DNA from: Thalassoroseus pseudoceratinae
GTDB taxonomy: Bacteria; Planctomycetota; Planctomycetia; Planctomycetales; Planctomycetaceae
Assembly (NCBI RefSeq): GCF_011634775.1
Contig: NZ_JAALXT010000003.1
Location: 496,001 to 560,000, forward strand
DNA length: 64,000 bases
Reading direction: 5' to 3'
Shown: positions 17,697 through 27,543 of the stretch, one piece after another
How the letters are laid out: each line of letters starts with the position of its first letter
Position numbering within the stretch: position 1 is the stretch's first letter
The notes under the pieces: model-generated
Database searches by the model: none
What the model was told of the DNA's origin: nothing
The model's input: only the letters and a program-made list of their open reading frames with translations
Translations under genes and position numbers: made by a program

Positions 17697-18611
17697 ATGG
17701 CGGCGTCCGAGTTCACGAGCAATCCGAGTTCGTTGGCCAATCGTGTTCGGCAAGTCTGGGCAGACGCTTGGACCGATCACGAGTGGCGTCTTTTTCGGAT
17801 GACCTCCAAAGAAACCCCTGAGGAGATTCGGGAGCGTCTTTGGGCCAGTTTGGATTCCCACCTGTCGACATGGATGGAACGCCACAGGAACCGCGTTCGG
17901 GGGAATTCGGAAGCAACCCCGGTCAACGGTGACGCCGTCGATTCACAGGCAATCGACCGATTGGCGGCGGCGGGTCGGCACTTGATCATTCTCCGCCAAT
18001 TGCAGACTCCGAACGTCCCCAATGAAGACGTTGAGACGCTACGGTCGCTGTTATGGAACGATCTGCAACCGCAAGTCTCTCGAATTGCTGCGGGTTTTCA
18101 GCGAACAGCTGCCAAACGCGGATTCGAGGTGGAAGATCTGATGCACGAGGCGGCAATTCACTTGCAAAACGTGGTGCCGAAGTTCGACACCAACCACCCG
18201 CGGAAAGCCGCGTTTGCCACCTGGTTTGATGATGTCGTCTCCAACTTGTTTGCTTCGCTTGTCAGACCTCGCAAGAGTGACGTCTTTCATCGGGGACAAG
18301 GGAACATCGAATCTGGTCCAACAGAACCAGGGACGGATGCCGATATTTCTCGGCAATCGCAGGCCGCGCGTGTCTCCGCGATCGTCCGAGAAATTGAAGA
18401 TTTTCTGACGGAATCCGTCAAGAATGGCGAATTGCGGTTCGAACAGGTCTTGGCGTTTCGGCTATATCTCTTTGAAAACCTTACGTATCAGGAAGTCGCA
18501 AATGCTTTAGAGAAAGCTGGTTACAGTTACGGCACCACGCAAATCTTCAATTTTGTGAAGGAAATTCGCAAACAGATCGTAGAACACTTCGATGGTGACC
18601 CATTTCAGTAA
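17697..18611 (+). CDS. Sigma-70-family factor with an N-terminal extension
   Basis: The C-terminal ~200 residues look like a divergent sigma factor. The region-2-like segment is FEVEDLMHEAAIHLQNVVPKF followed by AFATWFDDVVSNLFASLVR, and the region-4-like segment is LFENLTYQEVANALEKAGYS with a helix ending EIRKQIVEHF. The first ~110 residues, rich in Arg, Trp and Glu, are not typical of ECF factors and may be an interaction domain. The ATG at 17697 is used because GAGGTG precedes it; a GTG at 17682 is the alternative. It lies 39 nt downstream of the PspA-like gene and 38 nt upstream of a putative regulator, so all may be co-transcribed. Confidence 0.7.
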   Translation: MAASEFTSNPSSLANRVRQVWADAWTDHEWRLFRMTSKETPEEIRERLWASLDSHLSTWMERHRNRVRGNSEATPVNGDAVDSQAIDRLAAAGRHLIILRQLQTPNVPNEDVETLRSLLWNDLQPQVSRIAAGFQRTAAKRGFEVEDLMHEAAIHLQNVVPKFDTNHPRKAAFATWFDDVVSNLFASLVRPRKSDVFHRGQGNIESGPTEPGTDADISRQSQAARVSAIVREIEDFLTESVKNGELRFEQVLAFRLYLFENLTYQEVANALEKAGYSYGTTQIFNFVKEIRKQIVEHFDGDPFQ

Positions 18612-18649
18612 TTCAAGGATTCGCGTGCCATGCTTCACCGAGGACAACC

Positions 18650-19486
18650 ATGAGCCAAGGCTTCCGCAACTCATCGGCTTCGCAACACACGCCGGAACGC
18701 TGGTTCGAAAAGTTCCGCGCCGCCTGCCAGGACGTGAGAATTGAACCCGATCAGGATCACGTGAGTGACGTTTCAACCGAACACATTCTCGCGTTTTATC
18801 GGGGTGAGCTTTCGGAGGAGCAGCGGCGGGAATTGGAAGTCGAAGCGTTGTCGTCACCGGCGAGTTTCCGAAAACTCGTGCAACTGGGGTCGTGTGTCGC
18901 TGGTGGGAGCCCCAACGGCGTATTTCGCCCAAGCGTTGCGTCGGAACATTGGGCCGAGATCGAAGTTCCGCCTGCGAAACGAATGACCAGTTGGATCGCG
19001 GCGTTGGAATCTCCCGCAGGAGCTGTCCACAATGAGTCTGGAATGCAATTGGAAATTCGTCGTGTCGTTCTTGGCGATCAACAACTCATTCGCATGGACC
19101 GCCCCGGAGATTGTGTGGGTGCGTTAGTTGCGATGAAATTTGATGTGGAGGGCTCCCGCAAATCGTTCGCGGTTTGCCGAATGGCATCGTCGTCTGGATT
19201 GGTTGCGGTCGCGGCGTGTGTGGATGTGAAGCCCGAGGAATCCGTACGGTGTGCCATTGACCGAGTCGCACCGCACGATTTGCTGCCCAGCGATGCTGCC
19301 CCATTATGGAACGCGTTTGAAGCCGCTCGGCAAGTTGATCCGGCGTCGGTTTCAACAGTGACTGGTCCGCGTTCCGCTTGGGAAATGTGGACGGAAGAAG
19401 TTTGTTCCGTTGCGGATAGTTCACAGTCGATGGTGCCCGTCGAAATCCGGGAAATCGCCGAACGAATCGCCAGCGTCCTCCGCTAA
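18650..19486 (+). CDS. Protein of unknown function, possible sigma regulator
   Basis: The N-terminal part contains STEHILAFYRGELSEEQRRE followed by LEVEALSSPASFRKLV. This resembles the short helical segment found at the start of many anti-sigma factors, but without a zinc-binding His-Cys-Cys set. The remaining ~180 residues (LEIRRVVLGDQQLIRM, then VGALVAMKFDVEGSRKSFAVC) appear to be a beta-rich globular domain I cannot name. There is no transmembrane segment. Its place 38 nt after a sigma-like gene makes a soluble anti-sigma or co-regulator role plausible, but that is inference from context. Confidence 0.6.
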   Translation: MSQGFRNSSASQHTPERWFEKFRAACQDVRIEPDQDHVSDVSTEHILAFYRGELSEEQRRELEVEALSSPASFRKLVQLGSCVAGGSPNGVFRPSVASEHWAEIEVPPAKRMTSWIAALESPAGAVHNESGMQLEIRRVVLGDQQLIRMDRPGDCVGALVAMKFDVEGSRKSFAVCRMASSSGLVAVAACVDVKPEESVRCAIDRVAPHDLLPSDAAPLWNAFEAARQVDPASVSTVTGPRSAWEMWTEEVCSVADSSQSMVPVEIREIAERIASVLR

Positions 19487-19610
19487 TCGTTGCCAACATC
19501 GATTCGGAACCCCACAATCGGAGGTATTCGGGAACTTTCCTGGCTCGTCGCACGTCACGGTGATGATGACGAGACTCGCGAGTTAAGGAATGGCACAGAG
19601 GATTGATCGG

Positions 19611-21818
19611 ATGACGCACCACACAGCCTGGATGACGATCGTCTTGTTGTTCATGGCAACCATCGACGGCCATTCGCAAGTTCGGCGTCTTGGTGGGCGT
19701 GGTCCGATAGGCGTTGCACAACCCGATATCGCTGCGACGCCGGAAGCAACACTGCCACTGGTGGATCGAGAATTAAGCCGGGCGCTTCGCCAAGCCAAAC
19801 AGTTAGTCGAAGCCAAACGCTATGTTGATGCTGCTGAGTATCTCCAAATGATTCTCGATTTCCCCGAAGATGGATTCATGTCCGTCGACGATACCGAGTC
19901 GAGTTTTCGTAGCCTGAAAGCCGAAGCGGATCGGATCGTCGCTGAGATGCCGGAAGGCGGACGGAACGCGTATCGTTTGCAGTTCGAACCGAAGGCCGCC
20001 GCTGCGTTGGCTGATGCACGGAAGAACGGAAAAAGATCCGACTTCGTCGATGTGATTCGTCGGTATTCGCAAACCCAATCCGGTCAGGACGCGATCTACG
20101 AACTCGGCTCGCAACTGTTTGATCAGGGGAATTTTCTCGCGGCCGCACACAGTTTCGAACGCTTGCGGAAATCTGCGGACGCCGGCGGACGCGAGCCTAT
20201 GTTGTCACTGAAATGTGCCATGAGCTGGAAGCTCGGCGGGCGTGAAACCGAAGCCAAAAACGTGTTGGCGGAACTCGCCAAACGTGATCAGGAATTGACC
20301 GTCGATTTGGCCGGGGGCGAAGTCGAATTGGTCACCAATCGCGATGCCATGACGGAATGGCTCGCGGGTGTGGAACTCCAGGATTCTAGTAAGCCCTTGG
20401 ACCCATCAAACGAGTGGACCTCGCACGCGGGCGGGATTCGTCGAAATGCGGTGGTCGCAACGGGAGCGGATCACCCGGCTTCGGAGTGGACGGCAATTCC
20501 GACCGACGTACCTAGACGGTCAGACTCCGAGATCTCGTTCGATCAAACAATTCAGAGCATGGTCACGGTTTCCACAAAGAACCAACGTCCGCGAGAGTTT
20601 TCCATCCAGACACGTGAACCGCTGATTGTTGGTGACCTTGTGTTGGTGCGGACGCCATCAGACGTCACGGCGCTGGATCGGCATACTGGTGAATTTCGAT
20701 GGCGGGGGATGCCGGATTTGTTCATCGATCGCCTTCACCACAGCGGCGCTCAGGGCAACCAAAGTGTTGAAAGCCAACTGCAAACACGGGTCGTGAAGCA
20801 TGTCTGGATCGATGTCACCTACGGGCGAATGAGTACCGACGGCAAATATGTGTATTGCGTGGAACTCCCGGATCATTTTCCGGAACCGCTTCAGCAAAAC
20901 CGTCAACCGAACGCCAATTCCAATTTGCTATTGGCGTTGCGGATCGACGACGAAGAAGGCCCCTGCGAATGGCGTGTTGGAGGCGAACGAAATGTCGGAC
21001 CGTTCGAACTTCCGCTTGCCGGGCATTTTTTCCTCGGGCCGCCGACGCCGCTTGGCGGTGAGCTGTTCTGTCTTGCGGACGTCGACAACGAGACACGTTT
21101 GCTGGTTCTGGAACCGTCGAGCGGTGAGGTCAAATGGTCGCAAGGTCTGGCTGCAACTGGCGATTATGCGCGGGAAGCGAGACGGAATTCCGGTCTCGTT
21201 GTGGCGGCGGCCGATGGTGTCGTCGTTTGCCCAACCGGGGCGGGTTCGTTTGTCGCGATTGATCTAACCACCCGTTCGCTGCTGTGGGCCTATTCGGTTC
21301 GTCCGAATCAACAAAATCTGCAATTCCAACGACGACGGATCGTTCCCACGCCAAACATGGTTCAATCGTGGCTTGATGAACAGCCTGTAATTGTGGACGG
21401 ACGCGTGTTGTTGAAGTCGCGTCATACTAACGAGCTTCACTGTGTGGATCTTCGCTCAGGACGCAAACTTTGGACGAACTCTGAAAAGCTGCGACGGTAC
21501 ATCGTGGGTGTCGCGGGAGAGACGATTGTCGTCGCGGACGACTTCGATATCTCCGCGTACTCGCTTGAGGATGGCAAACTTCGTTGGAAGGAACAAACCG
21601 GTTTATCGCACTCGACCGGTCGCGGACTCATTGTGAACGATCGGGTGTTGATTCCGCGATGGTCGGACTTAGTCCATCTCAGTTTGCAAACCGGTGAAGT
21701 GCTCGAACGCGAAACATTTCCCAATGAGGCCGCACTCGGGAACTTGGCAGCCGCCGGGAACACTTTGATTGTCCAGGGGTTGCACCACGTCTATTCCCGA
21801 TCACTCGTCGATGATTGA
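19611..21818 (+). CDS. Secreted PQQ-type beta-propeller repeat protein
   Basis: After a signal peptide (MTIVLLFMATIDGHS) there is a helical TPR-like segment to ~residue 215 (LSRALRQAKQLVEAKRYVDA, then FDQGNFLAAAHSFERL). A beta-propeller with PQQ-repeat signatures follows: TALDRHTGEFRWRGM, LEPSSGEVKWSQGL, VAIDLTTRSLLWAYS, CVDLRSGRKLWTN and YSLEDGKLRWKE. This architecture resembles BamB-like or PQQ-propeller scaffold proteins and gives no evidence for enzyme activity. The ATG at 19611, with AGAGGA 8 nt upstream, is preferred to the ATG at 19590. Its last 28 bp overlap the 3' end of the convergent gene, so the two transcripts must be antisense there. Confidence 0.82.
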   Translation: MTHHTAWMTIVLLFMATIDGHSQVRRLGGRGPIGVAQPDIAATPEATLPLVDRELSRALRQAKQLVEAKRYVDAAEYLQMILDFPEDGFMSVDDTESSFRSLKAEADRIVAEMPEGGRNAYRLQFEPKAAAALADARKNGKRSDFVDVIRRYSQTQSGQDAIYELGSQLFDQGNFLAAAHSFERLRKSADAGGREPMLSLKCAMSWKLGGRETEAKNVLAELAKRDQELTVDLAGGEVELVTNRDAMTEWLAGVELQDSSKPLDPSNEWTSHAGGIRRNAVVATGADHPASEWTAIPTDVPRRSDSEISFDQTIQSMVTVSTKNQRPREFSIQTREPLIVGDLVLVRTPSDVTALDRHTGEFRWRGMPDLFIDRLHHSGAQGNQSVESQLQTRVVKHVWIDVTYGRMSTDGKYVYCVELPDHFPEPLQQNRQPNANSNLLLALRIDDEEGPCEWRVGGERNVGPFELPLAGHFFLGPPTPLGGELFCLADVDNETRLLVLEPSSGEVKWSQGLAATGDYAREARRNSGLVVAAADGVVVCPTGAGSFVAIDLTTRSLLWAYSVRPNQQNLQFQRRRIVPTPNMVQSWLDEQPVIVDGRVLLKSRHTNELHCVDLRSGRKLWTNSEKLRRYIVGVAGETIVVADDFDISAYSLEDGKLRWKEQTGLSHSTGRGLIVNDRVLIPRWSDLVHLSLQTGEVLERETFPNEAALGNLAAAGNTLIVQGLHHVYSRSLVDD

Positions 21819-24800
21819 GCATTCTTCTCGCGATCTGATGACGACGAGTTGGTTCGCGATGTCAACCAGTCAAGCAGTTGGCCCGCTGAGTCGCCAGTTT
21901 CGGCGTATTTTCCGAGTTGATAAATGTGCTCGCGGTAATTGAGGACATCAAGCAACGCTAGCGTTTGAATCCCACGCAGTGCAATTAGTTGCTCCAACAC
22001 GCGACTCGGATGCAACAGGATTTCTCCTAAGATTTTCTCGCCTTCCGCCACGGAGTCTTCACCCATGTTGGCCCAGGTTTGCAGGGCATCACGTGCACCC
22101 CAAAGATTTTGAGCAATTGCATGCCAAGCGGCTCGTTTCGCACGGTGGTCCAATTGGCCGTGTTGGCTCCAATACTTCTGGAACATGCGTCGCCAGCGGA
22201 CGGTCGTGAACCAACCGGGTGCCGACCTTAGCGGCTCGCTGGCGGCTTTCAATGACACTTCTTCCAAGATGCGAAACGCGGAGAGGCTTCGACGGACTTC
22301 TTTCAAGTCGGCAAGATACGCGACTGCCGCCACGCGTTGATGTTCGACAGACTGGAACACATCCGGGGGCAATCCCCGTTCAATGGCCACTCGTTTGAGC
22401 AAATCGTCATCGAAGAGCGAATCAAGCCGGTCCATGTCGGCTGCCGCACGCTCACGTTCCACTTCGACGGTTCGCCGCAAATCCGGATCGGGATGCAGGA
22501 AATCCAAGTCGATATCAACATCCGCCGGTAACGGTGGGGAGGGCAACCCGGGCAACGGGACGCCGAGATACTCAGGATCAATGCGGCTTCGCAATCGAAT
22601 TCCCGCATTCACGGCTGGCCCGCGAATCCGTTCGATCTTGCGAACCGCGGTCAGAAACTGAGCCTGTGCCGCATCGCCCGCGTCATGGCGCTCCGAGGGG
22701 TTGCGGATTTGCTGAACCGACCGTCCCATCCATTTTAGGAATGCCCAGAATCCGCGGAGAAAAAGCCCGAACAAGAACACCGGCAACAAGATGAGCCGCC
22801 CGCCAGACAACCAAGAGCCGTACAACGAATACAAGTTGACGACGCGTTGTTCCTTCGGCCGATTGTGCATCGGATAGGTCCCGAAGATTCGACGAATCAG
22901 GAAACTCCGGTCGCGTTCAAGTCGTTCGAGCACTGGATGACCAAACATTATGGCCACTTCCTGGTCCCGTTTCGGATCGAAGTCGAGGAAGTGTAACGCA
23001 GTGAACGCGTTAGTGACGTAGGTCTCTTCGACATGCTTTTCGTCGGTATCGTTCGTATTGAGGCTATCCTTGGTTTCACTTGAGAGCCAACGGTTGTAAC
23101 GGTCTTTGTTGGCGTCGGTCACCAGCGGCAGCTCGTCCAGCGGGATCGCGTTTTGGTTGTAATCGACAAGCAAGCTCGCGACTGAATGGGCCACGGAACG
23201 CGAAATGAAGTTGAACCACAAGTACGGACCGCCGAACAACGCTTTCTGTCGCATCAGATCGAGTTTCTGCAGCGATCGGGCATCGCGTCCGTTCATACGA
23301 CCCGAGAGACTGAGGAACTGTCGCACGGCCGGGTTGCCAAGAAGTTGGCTTGTCGAGCGTGTATCGTTATCGGTGAAGATCGCCCCATCGAGCCAATCAC
23401 GATAGAGCAGCAAAGTGGTGTCCATCCCGCGAACGACTAAATCATCGGCGGACCCCAAGTGCGCTTCGACCAATGAACGATGAATTCGCTGCAGTGTAAT
23501 TTGAAGATGTTGTTCCCGTTCGTCGTCACAGCATTTCGGATCGGGCAGCCATTCGTATCGAAGCACGCGATCGTAAAGCACTTGAGCATCGCGGCGGAGA
23601 TATCGGCTGCGGATGATTTCCGTTAACGCGAGAAACTGTGCCTGGGCAGAACGTTCGTAAAACTCGGTCGCTTCTTGGGCGACACGTTTCATCCAAAAAC
23701 CGAACAGGAAAATCAAGAACGAAACCGCTCCCAACACGATCACGACCGGCCCAACGTATCGGTTGAGAAAACTCTGAACTGGTGTCAGAGCATGCCAAGA
23801 TGCCCATTCGATCAGTCCCAAGGTGAGCAGATACAGACTTCCGAAAATGGCGAGTCGATAAACCGGCTTCGCGGACCCTTTGACCAACATCCCACCAACG
23901 CGGTCAACAAACTGCGAAGGCGTCACCGTTCCGTATAAGTCTGCGAACCAAAACCAAATATCGTGGAAACGTTTCAACAATCGCCCCGCACGACGTCCGG
24001 TGGCAGCGGTGATTTCCGCATTGGTCATGCCCGGCGTTATGCGAGGCACGATTGACGAAATGATCGGCAACCATCGCAATGGTGCCCATGACACGACGCG
24101 AATGGTTCGTGCGGCTTGCCGAACAAGCGAATCTCCAAGCACCACCTCCGCCGTTTCCGGCGTTACGACGACCAACTGATCAATGAGCGTCTCCGCTGCG
24201 ATTTCCCGAGCTTGGGGGCGTTTCCGCAGTCCTAGTTGTGTCGATCTGCGGACGGCTTCATCAAGCAATTCCTCCAAGATCCGTAACCGTGCACAAGCGA
24301 TTCGGTCCCGCCTGGTGGGATCGGCGGTTCGCATCAGTTGTTTCCAACATTGGCGAATCTCCGCTCGCAATCGTCGAGTGCCGGCGCGAAACTGGGGAAC
24401 TGCTTCCCGCGACCGCGTGAGTTCTTGTCGGGTCGGGTGCAAAATCACATTCTGATTCAGCACATGACCATATTGCCGAGCCAAGCGATCGAGTGCCCGA
24501 GACAACAAACCGAACGCACGAAAATAGCGAGCGAACTTGGCAAGTCGCACGACTTTGATTGCCATGCCACCGAATTCAACCGCACGCCCGGCCTGGTTGG
24601 CTGGCATCGCGAACATCAAGAGACCAATTGGAATTGACGGCACGAAGTCGATCAAGAAGTGGCGGTAGAACCACCACCAGCGGTTTGGGACGAACGCCAA
24701 TTTGACGAAGAACTCGGTCAGAAAGAACACACAGGCGACACCGTCAACTACCAGCAACCAGTTCCGCGTTTCATCGGAAACGTGGGCAAAGATCTCAAAC

Positions 24801-25699
24801 AGGATAAGGCCGACAACAAGCGTGATCAGCACTAAAATGAGACGTTCGAAATTGCGAACGAATCGGGCACCGAAAATTCGATCCAAACGTCCTTGGAGGA
24901 TTCGTTCTTGTCGTTCGACATACAGTTGACGGCGTTTGCGTTTGAGCCGACGCCGCTGTGGACCACGTTTGGTTTCGATGTGTTTTAGATGCCAACTCAA
25001 GTCTTCGGCCATCACTGTGAGTTGACCGGCGGCACGTTCAGCCGGTTCGTGCTCGACGGCCGTCATTGTCATGTCGGCACGGTCGATCAGCTCGCGTGTC
25101 CAGTCGGCTCGTTGTTCAGGCGTTGCCGGTTCGGTTCGCAGCGACTCCAAACACGACGCCCGCAAAGAAGCCCGAATGGCGGCGAACATCTCCGAGTGAT
25201 CCGCGTCGGCATCCAGATGAGAACGGGCCTCTAACTCCAATGCCGTCGTCTCGATCAGTGAATCGACGTTCTCCGCGGGGCGACTGCCAGCCAAATTCGG
25301 CGTCAGCTTTTCCCACCATAGCCCGGCTGATTGCTCGACATACTCAGAGAGAATCCGATCGGCTTCGGACACGCACTGACAGAGTTGCAAGCGGACGCAC
25401 GACGAGCGAATTCGTTGGATGTCGGCCAGCAATGCAGCGGACTCATCCGACCGGGACTCCTGCGATGGCAAGAATGCCAGTGATTGCAGGTCGGTCTCGA
25501 CGTCTTTCAAATCGTTAATGATTCGGAGGAGCGTTTCCTCGTCGTCCGGGTCGATTTGCCGAATGACACGGACACGTTCCTCCAAGCCAAGCACCATCGC
25601 TTGGACAGCGGTCGGTTCCAAATCCTGCACCATCGGTGAGGATTCGGGCGAAGAATTGGAATCAGATTGGGACGACGAATCGGCCAACGGTGCATCCAT
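21791..25699 (-). CDS. Large membrane protein with a voltage-sensor-like ion-transport domain
   Basis: This 1302-residue protein does not match any family I know over its full length. After a soluble acidic/helical region to ~245 and a very basic segment (RRRLKRKRRQLYVERQE), four hydrophobic helices occur at ~285-305, 314-336, 345-365 and 377-399. The fourth has positive residues exactly every third position (K382, R385, K388, R391, R394), the hallmark of an S4 voltage sensor. The S1-S4 domain looks like Ion_trans, but no S5-pore-S6 with a selectivity filter follows. Instead there is ~200 residues of soluble sequence, a pair of transmembrane helices at ~615-670, a long soluble region and one or two more helices near ~960-980. 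The start is the ATG at 25699 (a TTG precedes it). Confidence 0.72.
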   Translation of the reverse strand: MDAPLADSSSQSDSNSSPESSPMVQDLEPTAVQAMVLGLEERVRVIRQIDPDDEETLLRIINDLKDVETDLQSLAFLPSQESRSDESAALLADIQRIRSSCVRLQLCQCVSEADRILSEYVEQSAGLWWEKLTPNLAGSRPAENVDSLIETTALELEARSHLDADADHSEMFAAIRASLRASCLESLRTEPATPEQRADWTRELIDRADMTMTAVEHEPAERAAGQLTVMAEDLSWHLKHIETKRGPQRRRLKRKRRQLYVERQERILQGRLDRIFGARFVRNFERLILVLITLVVGLILFEIFAHVSDETRNWLLVVDGVACVFFLTEFFVKLAFVPNRWWWFYRHFLIDFVPSIPIGLLMFAMPANQAGRAVEFGGMAIKVVRLAKFARYFRAFGLLSRALDRLARQYGHVLNQNVILHPTRQELTRSREAVPQFRAGTRRLRAEIRQCWKQLMRTADPTRRDRIACARLRILEELLDEAVRRSTQLGLRKRPQAREIAAETLIDQLVVVTPETAEVVLGDSLVRQAARTIRVVSWAPLRWLPIISSIVPRITPGMTNAEITAATGRRAGRLLKRFHDIWFWFADLYGTVTPSQFVDRVGGMLVKGSAKPVYRLAIFGSLYLLTLGLIEWASWHALTPVQSFLNRYVGPVVIVLGAVSFLIFLFGFWMKRVAQEATEFYERSAQAQFLALTEIIRSRYLRRDAQVLYDRVLRYEWLPDPKCCDDEREQHLQITLQRIHRSLVEAHLGSADDLVVRGMDTTLLLYRDWLDGAIFTDNDTRSTSQLLGNPAVRQFLSLSGRMNGRDARSLQKLDLMRQKALFGGPYLWFNFISRSVAHSVASLLVDYNQNAIPLDELPLVTDANKDRYNRWLSSETKDSLNTNDTDEKHVEETYVTNAFTALHFLDFDPKRDQEVAIMFGHPVLERLERDRSFLIRRIFGTYPMHNRPKEQRVVNLYSLYGSWLSGGRLILLPVFLFGLFLRGFWAFLKWMGRSVQQIRNPSERHDAGDAAQAQFLTAVRKIERIRGPAVNAGIRLRSRIDPEYLGVPLPGLPSPPLPADVDIDLDFLHPDPDLRRTVEVERERAAADMDRLDSLFDDDLLKRVAIERGLPPDVFQSVEHQRVAAVAYLADLKEVRRSLSAFRILEEVSLKAASEPLRSAPGWFTTVRWRRMFQKYWSQHGQLDHRAKRAAWHAIAQNLWGARDALQTWANMGEDSVAEGEKILGEILLHPSRVLEQLIALRGIQTLALLDVLNYREHIYQLGKYAETGDSAGQLLDWLTSRTNSSSSDREKNAQSSTSDRE

Positions 25700-25910
25700 C
25701 AAAAAGTGCAGTTGCTAGAAGAATCCGTATCGTCTCCTGCGTGCCCAATTCATGCAAGACCGCTCGGAAACCTATCTTCAGAAACGCACCGCCCTGCCGT
25801 TCGGATCAAAAGCTGTTGACGTTGGTTGTGGGACGTGGAAGACGGCATCGAAAAACGCTCCCGCCTTCCACGATTTCCCAAACCCTCGAGTGATGGTAAT
25901 CACCACTCGG

Positions 25911-27491
25911 TTACGGCGTTGCCAATGCTTCGGCTTGGCGTTGAGGATGGATGGGCGGTTGGCCGCTGGTATCGGCTTTGTTCAAAGCGTTCAAGAAGGC
26001 TTTTGCACTGGCCTCGATGGTGTCCGTGCTGATCGCTTTGCCGTGGAAATGCCGACCGTGAATCGAAATCTCCACCAACACTTCGGCGAGCGCGTCTTTT
26101 CCACCGGAAACACTTCGAACTTGGTAATCTTCTAAACGGGCCGACAACCCAGTGATTCGTTCAGTCGCTTTGAACACCGCGTGAATCGGGCCGTCGCCAA
26201 TTCCCGCATCACAGTAGACATCGCCGTTCTTGTCCTGCAATTTGACCGTGGCGGTCGGCACAGTTCCGGAACCAGCGAGCGTGTGGACGCTGACAATCGT
26301 CCAGCGTTCCGGCTGCGAACCGCGTCGATTTTCGACCAAGGCGACGATATCGGAGTCGAAAACTTCTTTCTTCTTGTCTGCAAGAGCAATGAAGTCATCG
26401 AAGACCTTTTGCAAGGTTTCATCGTCGAGTTCGTGGCCTAACTCTTTCACACGATCCCGGAACGCATGACGTCCGCTGTGCTTGCCGAGCACGAGGTTGG
26501 TGCCCACGTAGCCCACGTCTTCAGGTCGAATAATTTCGTAAGTGGAGCGTTCCTGCAACACACCATGCTGATGAATTCCGGCCTCGTGAGCAAACGCGTT
26601 TTGACCCACGATGGCTTTGTTCCGTTGGATTTTCATCCCTGTGATCGACGAGACGAGATGGCTGATCGGGCACAACTTTTTCGAGTTGATTCCGGTTTCC
26701 AATCCAAAGTAGTCCTGACGTGTGCGGAGCGCCATCACGACTTCTTCGAGCGATGCATTACCAGCGCGTTCGCCGAGCCCGTTAATGGTACATTCGATCT
26801 GCCGGGCACCCGCCTCGACCGCTGCCAAACTGTTGGCAACCGCCAAACCCAAGTCGTTGTGACAATGCGTGCTGAGCGTCACTCCGCCGATATTCGGCAC
26901 GCTCTCACGGAGTTTGCGGAAGACATTTCCGTACTGCTCAGGCATGGCGTAGCCGACAGTATCGGGAATGTTGATCGTGGTCGCACCGGCTTCGATGGCC
27001 CGCTCGACGACCTCGCAGAGAAAATCGAACTCGGTCCGTGCCGCGTCTTCCGGGGAAAACTCGATATCGTCGCAATAACTCTTGGCTCGAGAAACCATTT
27101 CGACGGCGGTGCGAACAATGGCGTCTTTGTCCATCTTGAGTTTGTGCTCACGATGAATCGCACTCGTAGCGAGGAACACGTGAATGCGGTGCCGTTCGGC
27201 GTGCTGAACGGCGTTCCAAGCGGCATCGATGTCCGCTTCGCGACACCGTGACAAACCGCAAATCGTCGCCCGATCGCCAAATTCCCGAGCAATCTTTTCC
27301 ACTGCCTCGAAATCGCCGGGCGAGGCGATTGGGAAACCGGCCTCGATCACATCCACACCCAATTCCACCAGTGACTTGGCCACTTCGAGCTTTTCCGCAG
27401 TGTTCATGCTGCACCCCGGTGATTGTTCACCGTCGCGGAGTGTCGTATCGAAAATGGTCACATGGTCGGAGGGCGGTTGCTGGGGTGACAT
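25911..27491 (-). CDS. leuA: 2-isopropylmalate synthase
   Basis: LeuA condenses acetyl-CoA with 2-oxoisovalerate in the first committed step of leucine synthesis. The catalytic barrel begins with IFDTTLRDGEQSPGCSMN and includes the metal-binding STHCHNDLGLAVANSLAA and INGLGERAGNASLEEVVM. A C-terminal leucine-sensing (LeuA dimer) domain lies at ~395-510, with SGTVPTATVKL and GDGPIHAVFKA. The ATG at 27491 has AAAGGA 10 nt upstream; a TTG at 27518 would add nine residues and is less likely. No other leu gene is adjacent. The upstream 250 bp carry a promoter, a leucine-rich leader peptide and a terminator/antiterminator, so expression is probably attenuated by charged tRNA-Leu. Confidence 0.95.
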   Translation of the reverse strand: MSPQQPPSDHVTIFDTTLRDGEQSPGCSMNTAEKLEVAKSLVELGVDVIEAGFPIASPGDFEAVEKIAREFGDRATICGLSRCREADIDAAWNAVQHAERHRIHVFLATSAIHREHKLKMDKDAIVRTAVEMVSRAKSYCDDIEFSPEDAARTEFDFLCEVVERAIEAGATTINIPDTVGYAMPEQYGNVFRKLRESVPNIGGVTLSTHCHNDLGLAVANSLAAVEAGARQIECTINGLGERAGNASLEEVVMALRTRQDYFGLETGINSKKLCPISHLVSSITGMKIQRNKAIVGQNAFAHEAGIHQHGVLQERSTYEIIRPEDVGYVGTNLVLGKHSGRHAFRDRVKELGHELDDETLQKVFDDFIALADKKKEVFDSDIVALVENRRGSQPERWTIVSVHTLAGSGTVPTATVKLQDKNGDVYCDAGIGDGPIHAVFKATERITGLSARLEDYQVRSVSGGKDALAEVLVEISIHGRHFHGKAISTDTIEASAKAFLNALNKADTSGQPPIHPQRQAEALATP

Positions 27492-27543
27492 GTTTGGCGG
27501 TTCCTTTGTGTCTTTCAAAACGTGTCGGACTCGTGACGAAACG

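Noticed and set aside
26466-27251. 261-codon frame antisense to leuA
   Set aside because: Shadow of the well-supported leuA coding sequence; no start signal or motif.
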